Assembly (NCBI GenBank): GCA_022758985.1 | Contig: JAEMQC010000008.1 | Location: 1 to 5,166 of the forward strand | DNA: 5,166 nt | Reading direction: 5' to 3' | From: Campylobacteraceae bacterium | Lineage (GTDB): Bacteria > Campylobacterota > Campylobacteria > Campylobacterales > UBA6016 | Shown here: piece by piece, positions 1 to 5,166 of the stretch | Position numbering within the stretch: the first letter of the stretch is position 1 | Layout of the letters: every line of letters starts with the position of its first letter | Notes under the pieces: model-generated | Databases searched by the model: none | Seen by the model: the letters and a program-made list of their open reading frames with translations, nothing else | What the model was told of the DNA's origin: nothing | Position numbers and translations under genes: made by a program

Positions 1-22
1 TTACGCACTTTTGGGTGTGTAA
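1..22. repeat. small inverted repeat (hairpin) at window edge
   Basis: TTACGCAC at 1-8 can pair with GTGTGTAA at 15-22, giving 8 pairs including one G-T, with the 6-base loop TTTTGG. No T-tract follows on the + strand, so it is not a typical intrinsic terminator. The structure may continue to the left of the window. It could be part of the end of an upstream transcription unit, or chance. Confidence 0.3.
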
Positions 23-56
23 GGTTAGTTAAAAAGTTGTCGATTTTTTGGAGCTT

Positions 57-86
57 TTGCCGAAAATTTGAGGATAATTTTAAAAT
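57..86 (+). promoter_or_regulatory. weak sigma70-type promoter candidate for the mqnA-like gene
   Basis: TTGCCG at 57-62 and TAAAAT at 81-86 are 18 bp apart and resemble -35 and -10 boxes (4/6 and 5/6 matches). GATAAT at 73-78 is an alternative -10 without a good -35. Either would leave a short leader before the GTG start at 103. The region is A/T-rich, so chance matches are likely. An upstream operon promoter outside the window is equally possible. Confidence 0.25.
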
Positions 87-102
87 CAAAAGAAAGTAGC
101 CC

Positions 103-753
103 GTGAATATTGCTAATATCTCGTATCTAAACCTTCTACCGTTTCGGTTTTTTCTAAAGCAAAGACCAAAAACATTGTCGCAAAACCTTCAAAGCACGAA
201 GCGAGGCTCTTACCCCTCTAAAGTCAACGAGATGTTTCGCAAGGGGGTTGTAGATGCGGCGTTCATCTCTTCAATCGAGAGCACGAGAAAGAATAGCACG
301 GCTAGCGGCATAGTGGCAAAAGGTGAGGTAAAAAGCGTGATTATAAGGCTTGGCGAGCACAAAAGCGATAACGAATCGGCGACATCAAACAAGCTCGCTC
401 GTGTGCTTGGGCTAGAGGGCGAGGTGTTTATCGGAGATAAGGCTCTTTTGAAATACCTCGAAAATCCTAGCGAATACATAGATTTGGCACAAGAATGGAA
501 TGCTAAAACGAGACTCCCTTTTGTGTTCGGCAGGTTTTGCTTTAACCGTCACGGCAAAAGGTATAAGAAGCTATCAAATGAGTTTAACGGCTCAAAAATA
601 CGTATCCCGCACTATATGATGGAGTGGGAGGCAAAACAAAAGGGCTTTAAGACAAAAGATGCAAAAGAGTATTTAAAACTCATTAGCTATCGCATCGGCG
701 CAAAAGAAGAGCGAGGGTTTGCTCTATTTATGAAAAAAGCGAAAAAGCTTTGA
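103..753 (+). CDS. short MqnA-family protein (menaquinone biosynthesis, futalosine pathway)
   Basis: This 216-residue protein resembles the MqnA/MqnD periplasmic-binding-fold family. MqnA proper is chorismate dehydratase, the first step of the futalosine route to menaquinone, which Campylobacterota use. Family marks visible here are the N-terminal YLNLLPF (8-14), DAAFISSIES (51-60), the SATS stretch (92-95) followed by LARVLG, IGDKAL (110-115), the DLAQEW segment (127-132) and LPFVFG (138-143). No signal peptide is seen, so it is cytoplasmic. It is shorter than most MqnA proteins (roughly 230-285 residues). The start is GTG at 103 with a purine-rich AGAAAG at 91-96; no ATG offers a better start before the conserved N-terminus. 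The stop overlaps the next gene's TTG start, suggesting translational coupling. I recall a similar short protein in Sulfurimonas. Whether it is the pathway's true chorismate dehydratase or a diverged paralogue cannot be decided here, so no symbol is given. Confidence 0.8.
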   Translation: MNIANISYLNLLPFRFFLKQRPKTLSQNLQSTKRGSYPSKVNEMFRKGVVDAAFISSIESTRKNSTASGIVAKGEVKSVIIRLGEHKSDNESATSNKLARVLGLEGEVFIGDKALLKYLENPSEYIDLAQEWNAKTRLPFVFGRFCFNRHGKRYKKLSNEFNGSKIRIPHYMMEWEAKQKGFKTKDAKEYLKLISYRIGAKEERGFALFMKKAKKL

Positions 754-1985
754 AAAAGGCATTTCTCCTCAGTATCTTTTTTACGATTGCCTCCATCATC
801 ATATCTCTATGGTTCAAAAGCCTAGGCGCATCGCTCTTTAGCAAAGAGGATTTGGCGGTTTTTTATACCGTTTTGGACCTTGTGGGGCTCTTTATGCTCC
901 TCTTCATCGGCTTTCGCGCCTCGATGAGTGTGGCGTACAACAAAGGGGCAAATGCCGCCGACATGCTAAATCTATTTCGTATCATCATCGCCGCCGTCAC
1001 GCTGATAGGGCTTGCGTCATCTTTTTTTATACTCCGTGCGACCGGTTTTGGCATCTCATTTTGGTACTTGGCGCTCATATTTGCGGCATTTGCGGTGTAT
1101 ACATACTTTTCAAATCAGCTTGGGATGTACCGCCTCTATGCCGACACCAACGTTGTTACAATACTTGAGCCTTTGGCTTTGATAGCTTGGTTTAGCGTCG
1201 TCTATTATCTGCTCGGTATTGTGGGTGTGGATGCCTTGTATCTTGCCGCACCGCTTGGTATGCTGACGACTGCGCTTTATGTACTGATACGAAAGATGCG
1301 CTCACATCCGGAGCCGACATTTTTTGTGCCCTCCATTGATGAGAGGCTCAAAGCGTTTTTGAAAAATTCTGCATTTGGTGGGGCGGAGTTTGTCTTTGGA
1401 ATTCTCATACTCTACCTTGCGGTTTTGTTTGTCGGCAAGATGATTTCGCTTGAGGCGCTCGGTGAGTTTCAGGTGGTGGTCAAAAGCTTTTTTATGTATT
1501 TTATCTCCATATTCGTCTTTCCGATAGTCAAGTTTATATTGCCGGAGCTTTCGTATTTGGTCGAAAAAGGGGAGTTTGGGCGGATAAGTAGGCTAAACAG
1601 ATTTGCGCTTTTTTACGCCGCTATTGCCGGTGTTGGCGCTTTTGGTTTTTCTACCATTTTTGGTCACGCCCTCATATCTTGGCTATTTGGGGATAGCTAT
1701 TTGCCATCATATATGCCGCTTGTCATCCTATCTGCCGCACTTTTTTTTGTGGCGCTCAATACTTATCAAGTCGCCGTCCTCAAGTCGCTAGACCGCTTTT
1801 TTCTCTCGATGAGCGTCAGAGCTTGCGGTAGCCTCTTTTTCCCGATATACGCTTTTGCTATCCATCCTATCTTACCAACCCTTGAGGGGGTGAGTCTGGC
1901 TCTAGTGTTTAGCTACGCCACCATGGCGCTCATTTCGCACTTTTTTGCAAAAAATGAGATGAAAAAATTAGCACTTAAAGATTAA
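750..1985 (+). CDS. polysaccharide/oligosaccharide flippase-like membrane protein (MOP superfamily, Wzx-type)
   Basis: This 411-residue protein is almost entirely hydrophobic, with about 11-12 predicted membrane helices. The first spans roughly residues 4-22, followed by 37-55, 76-95 and 103-120, with the last near 381-400. A basic cytoplasmic-type linker around 181-206 separates two halves of about six helices, as in Wzx/MATE-like transporters. The motif WLFGDSYLPSYMPLVILSAA (311-330) followed by LFFVALNTYQVAVLKSLDRF (331-350) is typical of the C-terminal half of this family. The expected role is to flip a lipid-linked glycan across the inner membrane; the substrate cannot be read from sequence. 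Start: TTG at 750-752, in a TTGA overlap with the preceding stop. There is no clear Shine-Dalgarno, so translation probably depends on ribosomes finishing the upstream gene. A run of eight T lies at 1741-1748. The final codons (KLALKD) contain the left arm of the CIRCE-like operator for htpG. No glycosyltransferase lies beside it, so the pathway is unknown. Confidence 0.8.
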   Translation: MKKAFLLSIFFTIASIIISLWFKSLGASLFSKEDLAVFYTVLDLVGLFMLLFIGFRASMSVAYNKGANAADMLNLFRIIIAAVTLIGLASSFFILRATGFGISFWYLALIFAAFAVYTYFSNQLGMYRLYADTNVVTILEPLALIAWFSVVYYLLGIVGVDALYLAAPLGMLTTALYVLIRKMRSHPEPTFFVPSIDERLKAFLKNSAFGGAEFVFGILILYLAVLFVGKMISLEALGEFQVVVKSFFMYFISIFVFPIVKFILPELSYLVEKGEFGRISRLNRFALFYAAIAGVGAFGFSTIFGHALISWLFGDSYLPSYMPLVILSAALFFVALNTYQVAVLKSLDRFFLSMSVRACGSLFFPIYAFAIHPILPTLEGVSLALVFSYATMALISHFFAKNEMKKLALKD

Positions 1986-1994
1986 CTCTGCTAA
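1968..1994. promoter_or_regulatory. CIRCE-like operator (putative HrcA site) upstream of htpG
   Basis: The left arm TTAGCACTT (1968-1976) and right arm CTCTGCTAA (1986-1994) are separated by exactly 9 bp. The CIRCE consensus is TTAGCACTC-N9-GAGTGCTAA, so the left arm matches 8/9 and the right arm 6/9. The outer six bases form a perfect inverted repeat (TTAGCA/TGCTAA). The site covers the last codons of the flippase gene, and its right arm overlaps the -10 element of the htpG promoter candidate. HrcA bound here would block RNA polymerase. HrcA and CIRCE are known in Helicobacter and Campylobacter for groESL and hrcA-grpE-dnaK; its use at htpG is inference. Confidence 0.6.
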
Positions 1995-1997
1995 AAT
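1989..1997 (+). promoter_or_regulatory. extended -10 promoter element for htpG
   Basis: TGCTAAAAT fits the TGnTATAAT extended -10 pattern favoured by Campylobacterota sigma70 promoters, which often lack a clear -35 box. Transcription would start near 2004, giving a leader of about 40 nt. It shares TGCTAA with the right CIRCE-like arm. A second A/T-rich candidate, TATATTAT, lies at 2016-2023 but is too close to the ribosome binding site to be the likelier choice. Confidence 0.5.
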
Positions 1998-2030
1998 TGC
2001 TCTACACTTTACATTTATATTATCAACTTT

Positions 2031-2035
2031 AGGAG
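2031..2035 (+). promoter_or_regulatory. ribosome binding site of htpG
   Basis: AGGAG ends 7 bases before the ATG at 2043. It is the strongest Shine-Dalgarno in the window, fitting an abundantly made chaperone, and it fixes the htpG start. Confidence 0.8.
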
Positions 2036-2042
2036 TTAAAGA

Positions 2043-3887
2043 ATGGCAAAACACGCTTTCCAAACAGAGATAAAACAACTGCTAAACCTAATGATACACT
2101 CTCTCTACTCGGATAGAGATATATTTCTAAGAGAGCTTATTTCAAACGGCTCGGATGCTATGGACAAGCTCCAGTATCTAGCCTTGACCGACGAGAAATA
2201 CAAAGAGTTTTCCGGCGGCGGCAAAATAGAGATTACATACGATAAAGAGGCGAAAACAATCAAAATAAGCGATATGGGTATCGGTATGAACGACGAGGAT
2301 ATGGTAGAATCGCTGGGCACTATCGCAAAGAGCGGCACAAAATCCTTTATCGAAAAACTGACAGGTGATGCCAAAAAAGATAGCAACCTTATCGGACAGT
2401 TTGGTGTTGGCTTTTACTCTGCGTTTATGGTCGCTTCCAAAATCTCCGTACTTAGCCGCAAAGCAGGCGAAGAGAAGGCTTTTATCTGGGAATCTGACGG
2501 TAGCGGCGAGTATGAAATCAAAGAGGGGACAAAAGAGTCACACGGCACCGAAATCACGTTATACATAAAAGATGATGCAACAGAGTACCTGAGCCAATGG
2601 AAGCTTGAAAGTATCGTCAAAAAATATTCAGACCACATCCCATTTCCTATCTTTATGCAAAAAGAAAAATACCTCGAAGGGGGCAAGACTGAGATAAGCA
2701 TAGAGCAAATCAACAAGGCGAGCGCACTTTGGAGAAGACCTAAAAACGAAATTACAGAAGATGAGTACAACGAGTTTTACTCGGCGATTAGCCACGACAA
2801 CGAAAAACCGCTCCTATACATCCACACAAAGGCGGAAGGGACGCACGAGTATACGACGCTTTTCTATATTCCGCAAAAAGCCCCGATAGATATGTACAGA
2901 GTAGACTATCAAGCGGGTGTTAAGCTATATGTGAAGCGTGTATTTATTACAGATAATGATAAAGAGCTAATGCCGACATATATGAGATTTGTGAGAGGTA
3001 TTATTGATGCCGAAGACCTACCGCTCAATGTCAGCCGTGAAATCTTGCAACAAAACAGGCTACTAAGCACTATTAAGTCTGCTTCTACAAAAAAAATACT
3101 AGGCGAGCTCAAAAAACTAGCCAAAGCCGACAAAGAAAAATATGAAAAGTTCTTCAAGGAGTTTGGCAGAGCGCTAAAAGAGGGTCTATATTCCGACTAC
3201 GCAAATAGAGATGACCTACTAGAGCTCATGAGATTTAAGTCAACTGTAGCTGAGGGCTTTGTCAGCCTAGAAGAGTATGAGACTAGAATGGTAGAGGGAC
3301 AAAAAGCCGTATATTACATCGTAGGCGACGATGAAAACCTAGCCAAAAACTCTCCGATACTAGAGGGCTTCAAAGCCAAAAACATTGAAGTATTGGTGCT
3401 AGACGACGAGATAGACAACATCGTAATGCCGTCAGTCCATAAATATAAAGATTTTGAAATCAAAAACGTCTCAAATTCGCTAAACGACGAAATCCTAAAA
3501 GCCCAAATCGACGAAGCAACGCTAGAGAGACTAAAACCGCTAGTTGAGAAGCTAACGGCGGCTCTAGGCGACAAGGTTAAAGAGGTGAGGGTATCTGGAA
3601 GCCTCAAAGACTCTGCGGCATGCGTGGTGTTCGACGATGCGCACATGACGGCGCAACTCAAAGAGATGCTAAAAGCAATGGGTCAAGAAGCCCCTGAGTC
3701 CAAACCGACCTTTGAAATCAACCCGACTCACCCGATAATAAGTAAGCTAGAAGCGGCTGACGACGCCAAAGTAGCCGAGATCGGCGAACTGCTGTTCGAC
3801 CTATCGGTAATGCTATCGGGCGAGAGCCTCAAAGACCCGTCTGCTTTTGCGAAAAAAGTTAGCTCCATTTTGGTAAACTCGCTCTAA
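2043..3887 (+). CDS. htpG: HtpG, bacterial Hsp90 molecular chaperone
   Basis: This 614-residue protein is a full-length cytosolic Hsp90 homodimer subunit (E. coli HtpG has 624 residues) that remodels client proteins in an ATP-driven clamp cycle. The N-terminal GHKL ATPase domain (about 1-215) has FLRELISNGSDAMDKL (28-43), with catalytic E31 and Mg-binding N35. It also has DMGIGM (77-82, D77 contacting adenine), IAKSGT (94-99) and the lid glycines GQFGVGFYSAF (118-128). The middle domain (about 225-480) carries RVDYQAGVKLYVKRVFITD and LPLNVSREILQQN, where R332 corresponds to the arginine that contacts the ATP gamma-phosphate. The C-terminal dimerisation domain (about 495-614) includes the conserved MGQ..PESK..FEINP..PI segment. 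There is no signal peptide. The ATG start has a good AGGAG. Slight variations are G36 where Ala is usual (ISNASDA) and M78 where Asn is common (DNGIGM). The gene has its own promoter candidate overlapping a CIRCE-like site. The coding strand is A-rich, unlike the T-rich membrane-protein genes on either side. Confidence 0.98.
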   Translation: MAKHAFQTEIKQLLNLMIHSLYSDRDIFLRELISNGSDAMDKLQYLALTDEKYKEFSGGGKIEITYDKEAKTIKISDMGIGMNDEDMVESLGTIAKSGTKSFIEKLTGDAKKDSNLIGQFGVGFYSAFMVASKISVLSRKAGEEKAFIWESDGSGEYEIKEGTKESHGTEITLYIKDDATEYLSQWKLESIVKKYSDHIPFPIFMQKEKYLEGGKTEISIEQINKASALWRRPKNEITEDEYNEFYSAISHDNEKPLLYIHTKAEGTHEYTTLFYIPQKAPIDMYRVDYQAGVKLYVKRVFITDNDKELMPTYMRFVRGIIDAEDLPLNVSREILQQNRLLSTIKSASTKKILGELKKLAKADKEKYEKFFKEFGRALKEGLYSDYANRDDLLELMRFKSTVAEGFVSLEEYETRMVEGQKAVYYIVGDDENLAKNSPILEGFKAKNIEVLVLDDEIDNIVMPSVHKYKDFEIKNVSNSLNDEILKAQIDEATLERLKPLVEKLTAALGDKVKEVRVSGSLKDSAACVVFDDAHMTAQLKEMLKAMGQEAPESKPTFEINPTHPIISKLEAADDAKVAEIGELLFDLSVMLSGESLKDPSAFAKKVSSILVNSL

Positions 3888-3889
3888 AA

Positions 3890-3920
3890 AGGCGGTTTAC
3901 CGCCTACATTGGCGGTAAAC
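3890..3920 (+). promoter_or_regulatory. competing hairpins between htpG and the acyltransferase gene
   Basis: Two mutually exclusive stems share the middle segment. AGGCGG (3890-3895) pairs with CCGCCT (3900-3905) around a TTTA loop. Alternatively GTTTACCGCC (3895-3904) pairs perfectly over 10 bp with GGCGGTAAAC (3911-3920) around TACATT. The longer stem contains the only Shine-Dalgarno-like sequence (GGCGG at 3911-3915) before the TTG start at 3922. No T-tract follows on the + strand, so a simple intrinsic terminator for htpG is not supported. Read on the - strand, the short hairpin is followed by TTTTT and does look like a terminator. GGTAAAC at 3872-3878, inside the end of htpG, is a third possible partner. 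Confidence 0.55.
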
Positions 3921-3921
3921 A

Positions 3922-4881
3922 TTGCGTATCTACTATCTCGACTCCCTTAAAGTCCTAGCCATCTTCGCCGTGGTGCTCATACACTCGGCGTCCACTCCGC
4001 TTTACACGATGTCTCCCGACGATGCGCTGTTTGCGTATGCAAATCTGCTAGACTCCGTAGCCCGTTTTTGTGTGCCTGTGTTTTTTATGGCTAGCGGAGC
4101 CGTGCTGCTCTCTCGTGATTACGATATGGCTGGCTTTTACCGTAAGCGACTTACAAAGATTATTCCCGCGCTGATTTTTTGGTCGGCGCTATATGTGGCG
4201 TTTCGTGTGCTCGTTAAGGGTGAGCCGTTTGAGCCTGCGAAGACGGTGATGTCGTTTTTTGGCGGACATATCTACTATCACCTGTGGTTTTTGTATATTA
4301 TCGTGATTATGTATTTACTTGCTCCTTTTATGCGCCGTCTCATCCTTGCCATAACACCCAAAGAGGCGTTTTTGCTATTTCTTATCTGGCTTGCTCTTGC
4401 TGTCGTATTGCCGCATATAGAGAGTGCGAGCGGCGCCAAATTCGCTTTTTCTTATCGTGAGTTTGGTGCATATAGCGGATATTTTATGCTCGGGTTTTAT
4501 CTATCTCGGATACACTTTTCTAAGCCTCTTGTCGCCGCTTTGATGTTCGTGCTCTCAAGCTTTGGTATTTTTTATCTGACTGGGGTTTTCTCTCTTCAAA
4601 AAGAGGAGTTTGCCGGGCTTTTTTACGACTACTCTTCACCGCTAGTCTTTATCCAGGGGGTGTCCATATTTTTGTTTTTCAAAAGCTTTGACGGCGCAAA
4701 GGCGTTTGAGTATGTTGCCAAGCTCGCTCCACTCGTATTTGGCGTGTATCTAGTCCACCCTATAATTTTGGTGTATTCCGGTTTCATCTCGGACTTAACG
4801 CTAAAAGCCTTGTTTGTATTTTTTGTTTCGCTTGGCATTGTCAGAATTTTGTGTTATAGCGGGCTAAAGAGGTTTTTGTAA
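3922..4881 (+). CDS. acyltransferase 3 family integral membrane O-acyltransferase
   Basis: This 319-residue protein has about ten predicted membrane helices and belongs to the acyltransferase 3 family, which transfers acetyl or other acyl groups onto sugars of surface glycans at the inner membrane. The N-terminus YLDSLKVLAIFAVVLIHS (5-22) is the family signature, with H21 as the conserved histidine. Further marks are VPVFFMASGAVLLSRD (51-66), YRKRLTKIIPALIFW (73-87), YHLWFLYIIVIMYLLAPFMR (119-138), YFMLGFYLSR (187-196) and LVFGVYLVHPII (271-282). The YHLWFLY block and overall length resemble E. coli WecH (YiaH), which O-acetylates enterobacterial common antigen; substrate identity cannot be assigned. 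An in-frame TAA at 3916-3918 leaves TTG at 3922 as the only start before the conserved N-terminus. It follows htpG by 34 bp without a recognisable promoter, so it may be read from the htpG transcript through the hairpin region. It could act on the same glycan as the flippase upstream, but nothing shows this directly. Confidence 0.88.
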   Translation: MRIYYLDSLKVLAIFAVVLIHSASTPLYTMSPDDALFAYANLLDSVARFCVPVFFMASGAVLLSRDYDMAGFYRKRLTKIIPALIFWSALYVAFRVLVKGEPFEPAKTVMSFFGGHIYYHLWFLYIIVIMYLLAPFMRRLILAITPKEAFLLFLIWLALAVVLPHIESASGAKFAFSYREFGAYSGYFMLGFYLSRIHFSKPLVAALMFVLSSFGIFYLTGVFSLQKEEFAGLFYDYSSPLVFIQGVSIFLFFKSFDGAKAFEYVAKLAPLVFGVYLVHPIILVYSGFISDLTLKALFVFFVSLGIVRILCYSGLKRFL

Positions 4882-4925
4882 GGCGTGCGGGAATGCCAAA
4901 TGCAATGTATTTAGCCAAAAACTCC

Positions 4926-4930
4926 AAAGG
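4926..4930 (+). promoter_or_regulatory. ribosome binding site of the SIR2-like gene
   Basis: AAAGG lies 6 bases before the ATG at 4937. This supports that ATG over the out-of-frame ATGs at 4893 and 4905, which lead only to a 21-codon frame ending at 4958. Confidence 0.5.
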
Positions 4931-4936
4931 TTGGTT

Positions 4937-5166
4937 ATGGCTGATTTGGCGAAAATAGCTGGCGAGCTAAAAAACGGCAAAACCGTGCTTTATATCGGCA
5001 TGGGGATATTCAATGGATACTCGTTTTCAGATGGTACCGGCATACCGCATGACAGCGACTCCATTATCTTGGCTATGAACGACGGCAGGCCTATGGCTCC
5101 GAGGCTGATGTATGAGTATGCTAGGGCGGCTATGAACATAGAACAGAGCCGAGGGCGCAAATATCT
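4937..5166 (+). CDS. SIR2-like domain protein, N-terminal part (cut by window end)
   Basis: The first 76 codons of an open frame run off the right edge. The start KIAGELKNGKTVLYIGMGI (6-24) has a beta strand followed by a Gly-x-Gly turn (GMG, 21-23), resembling the nucleotide-binding opening (GAG) of SIR2-fold proteins. The block PHDSDSIILAMNDGRPMAP (37-55) with LMYEYARAAMNIEQSRGR (57-74) closely resembles, from memory, SIR2-like proteins of about 280 residues encoded inside nitrogen-fixation (nif) clusters of diverse proteobacteria. Their biochemical role is not established to my knowledge. Catalytic residues of true sirtuins would lie beyond the window, so deacylase activity cannot be judged. 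It follows the acyltransferase gene by 55 bp. If the recollection is right, nif genes should follow to the right. Confidence 0.65.
   Translation, partial: MADLAKIAGELKNGKTVLYIGMGIFNGYSFSDGTGIPHDSDSIILAMNDGRPMAPRLMYEYARAAMNIEQSRGRKY

Noticed and set aside
1..99. Open frame from the left edge to TAG at 97-99 as the tail of an upstream gene
   Set aside because: The 32 residues show no recognisable motif, the stretch is A/T-rich with a hairpin at its start, and the other two frames also close within 32 bases. It is too short to support.
863..1078. Minus-strand open frame inside the flippase gene
   Set aside because: It lies wholly within a well-supported membrane-protein gene, has no ribosome binding site and no family resemblance.
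1603..1791. 62-codon + strand frame inside the flippase gene
   Set aside because: Out-of-frame reading of a hydrophobic coding region; no start signal and no homology.
1986..2042. HspR (HAIR) operator upstream of htpG
   Set aside because: No CTTGAGT-N7-ACTCAAG-like arms are visible; the CIRCE-like arrangement is the only clear symmetry.
2105..3661. Several minus-strand open frames opposite htpG (2105-2386, 2414-2770, 2909-3157, 3314-3661)
   Set aside because: They are Ser/Leu-rich shadows of the conserved htpG reading frame, with no motifs of their own.
4882..4897. Hairpin GGCGT/ATGCC just after the acyltransferase stop as a terminator
   Set aside because: Only five pairs including a G-T, with no T-tract after it.
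4893..4958. 21-codon frame starting at ATG 4893, overlapping the SIR2-like start
   Set aside because: No ribosome binding site, no recognisable sequence, and the ATG at 4937 has a better signal and a conserved product.

Overview
The window looks like a chromosomal segment of a Campylobacterota (epsilonproteobacterial) genome, probably a free-living Sulfurimonas/Sulfuricurvum-like lineage. The pointers are an HtpG of the Helicobacter/Campylobacter type, a short MqnA-family protein like those I recall from Sulfurimonas, an A/T-rich moderate-GC composition, and tightly packed genes with GTG and TTG starts. The genus is inference; no rRNA or other marker is present.

All five genes lie on the + strand. 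Positions 1-102 are non-coding leader with a small inverted repeat and a weak promoter candidate. Positions 103-753 encode a short MqnA-family (menaquinone/futalosine pathway) protein. Its stop codon overlaps the TTG start of a 12-helix-type polysaccharide flippase (750-1985). A 57-bp gap leads to htpG (2043-3887), the bacterial Hsp90. A 34-bp gap made almost entirely of competing inverted repeats separates htpG from a membrane acyltransferase 3 family protein (3922-4881, TTG start). A 55-bp gap then leads to the first 76 codons of a SIR2-like protein (4937 to the window end), of a type I recall from nitrogen-fixation gene clusters.

The most notable signal is at 1968-1994. An imperfect CIRCE operator (arms TTAGCACTT and CTCTGCTAA, exactly 9 bp apart) straddles the end of the flippase gene. 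Its right arm overlaps an extended -10 promoter element (TGCTAAAAT) for htpG. This suggests HrcA-type heat-shock control of htpG. The second notable signal is the htpG/acyltransferase junction, where a perfect 10-bp inverted repeat (3895-3904/3911-3920) would hide the only Shine-Dalgarno-like sequence of the acyltransferase and competes with a shorter hairpin at 3890-3905.

Functionally this is a mixed neighbourhood: quinone biosynthesis, cell-surface glycan export and acylation, protein folding, and possibly the edge of a nif locus. The flippase and acyltransferase could act on the same surface glycan, but htpG with its own promoter sits between them. No mobile element, CRISPR array, tRNA or rRNA was seen. 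I did not find a clearly undescribed system; the regulatory structures flanking htpG are the best leads.
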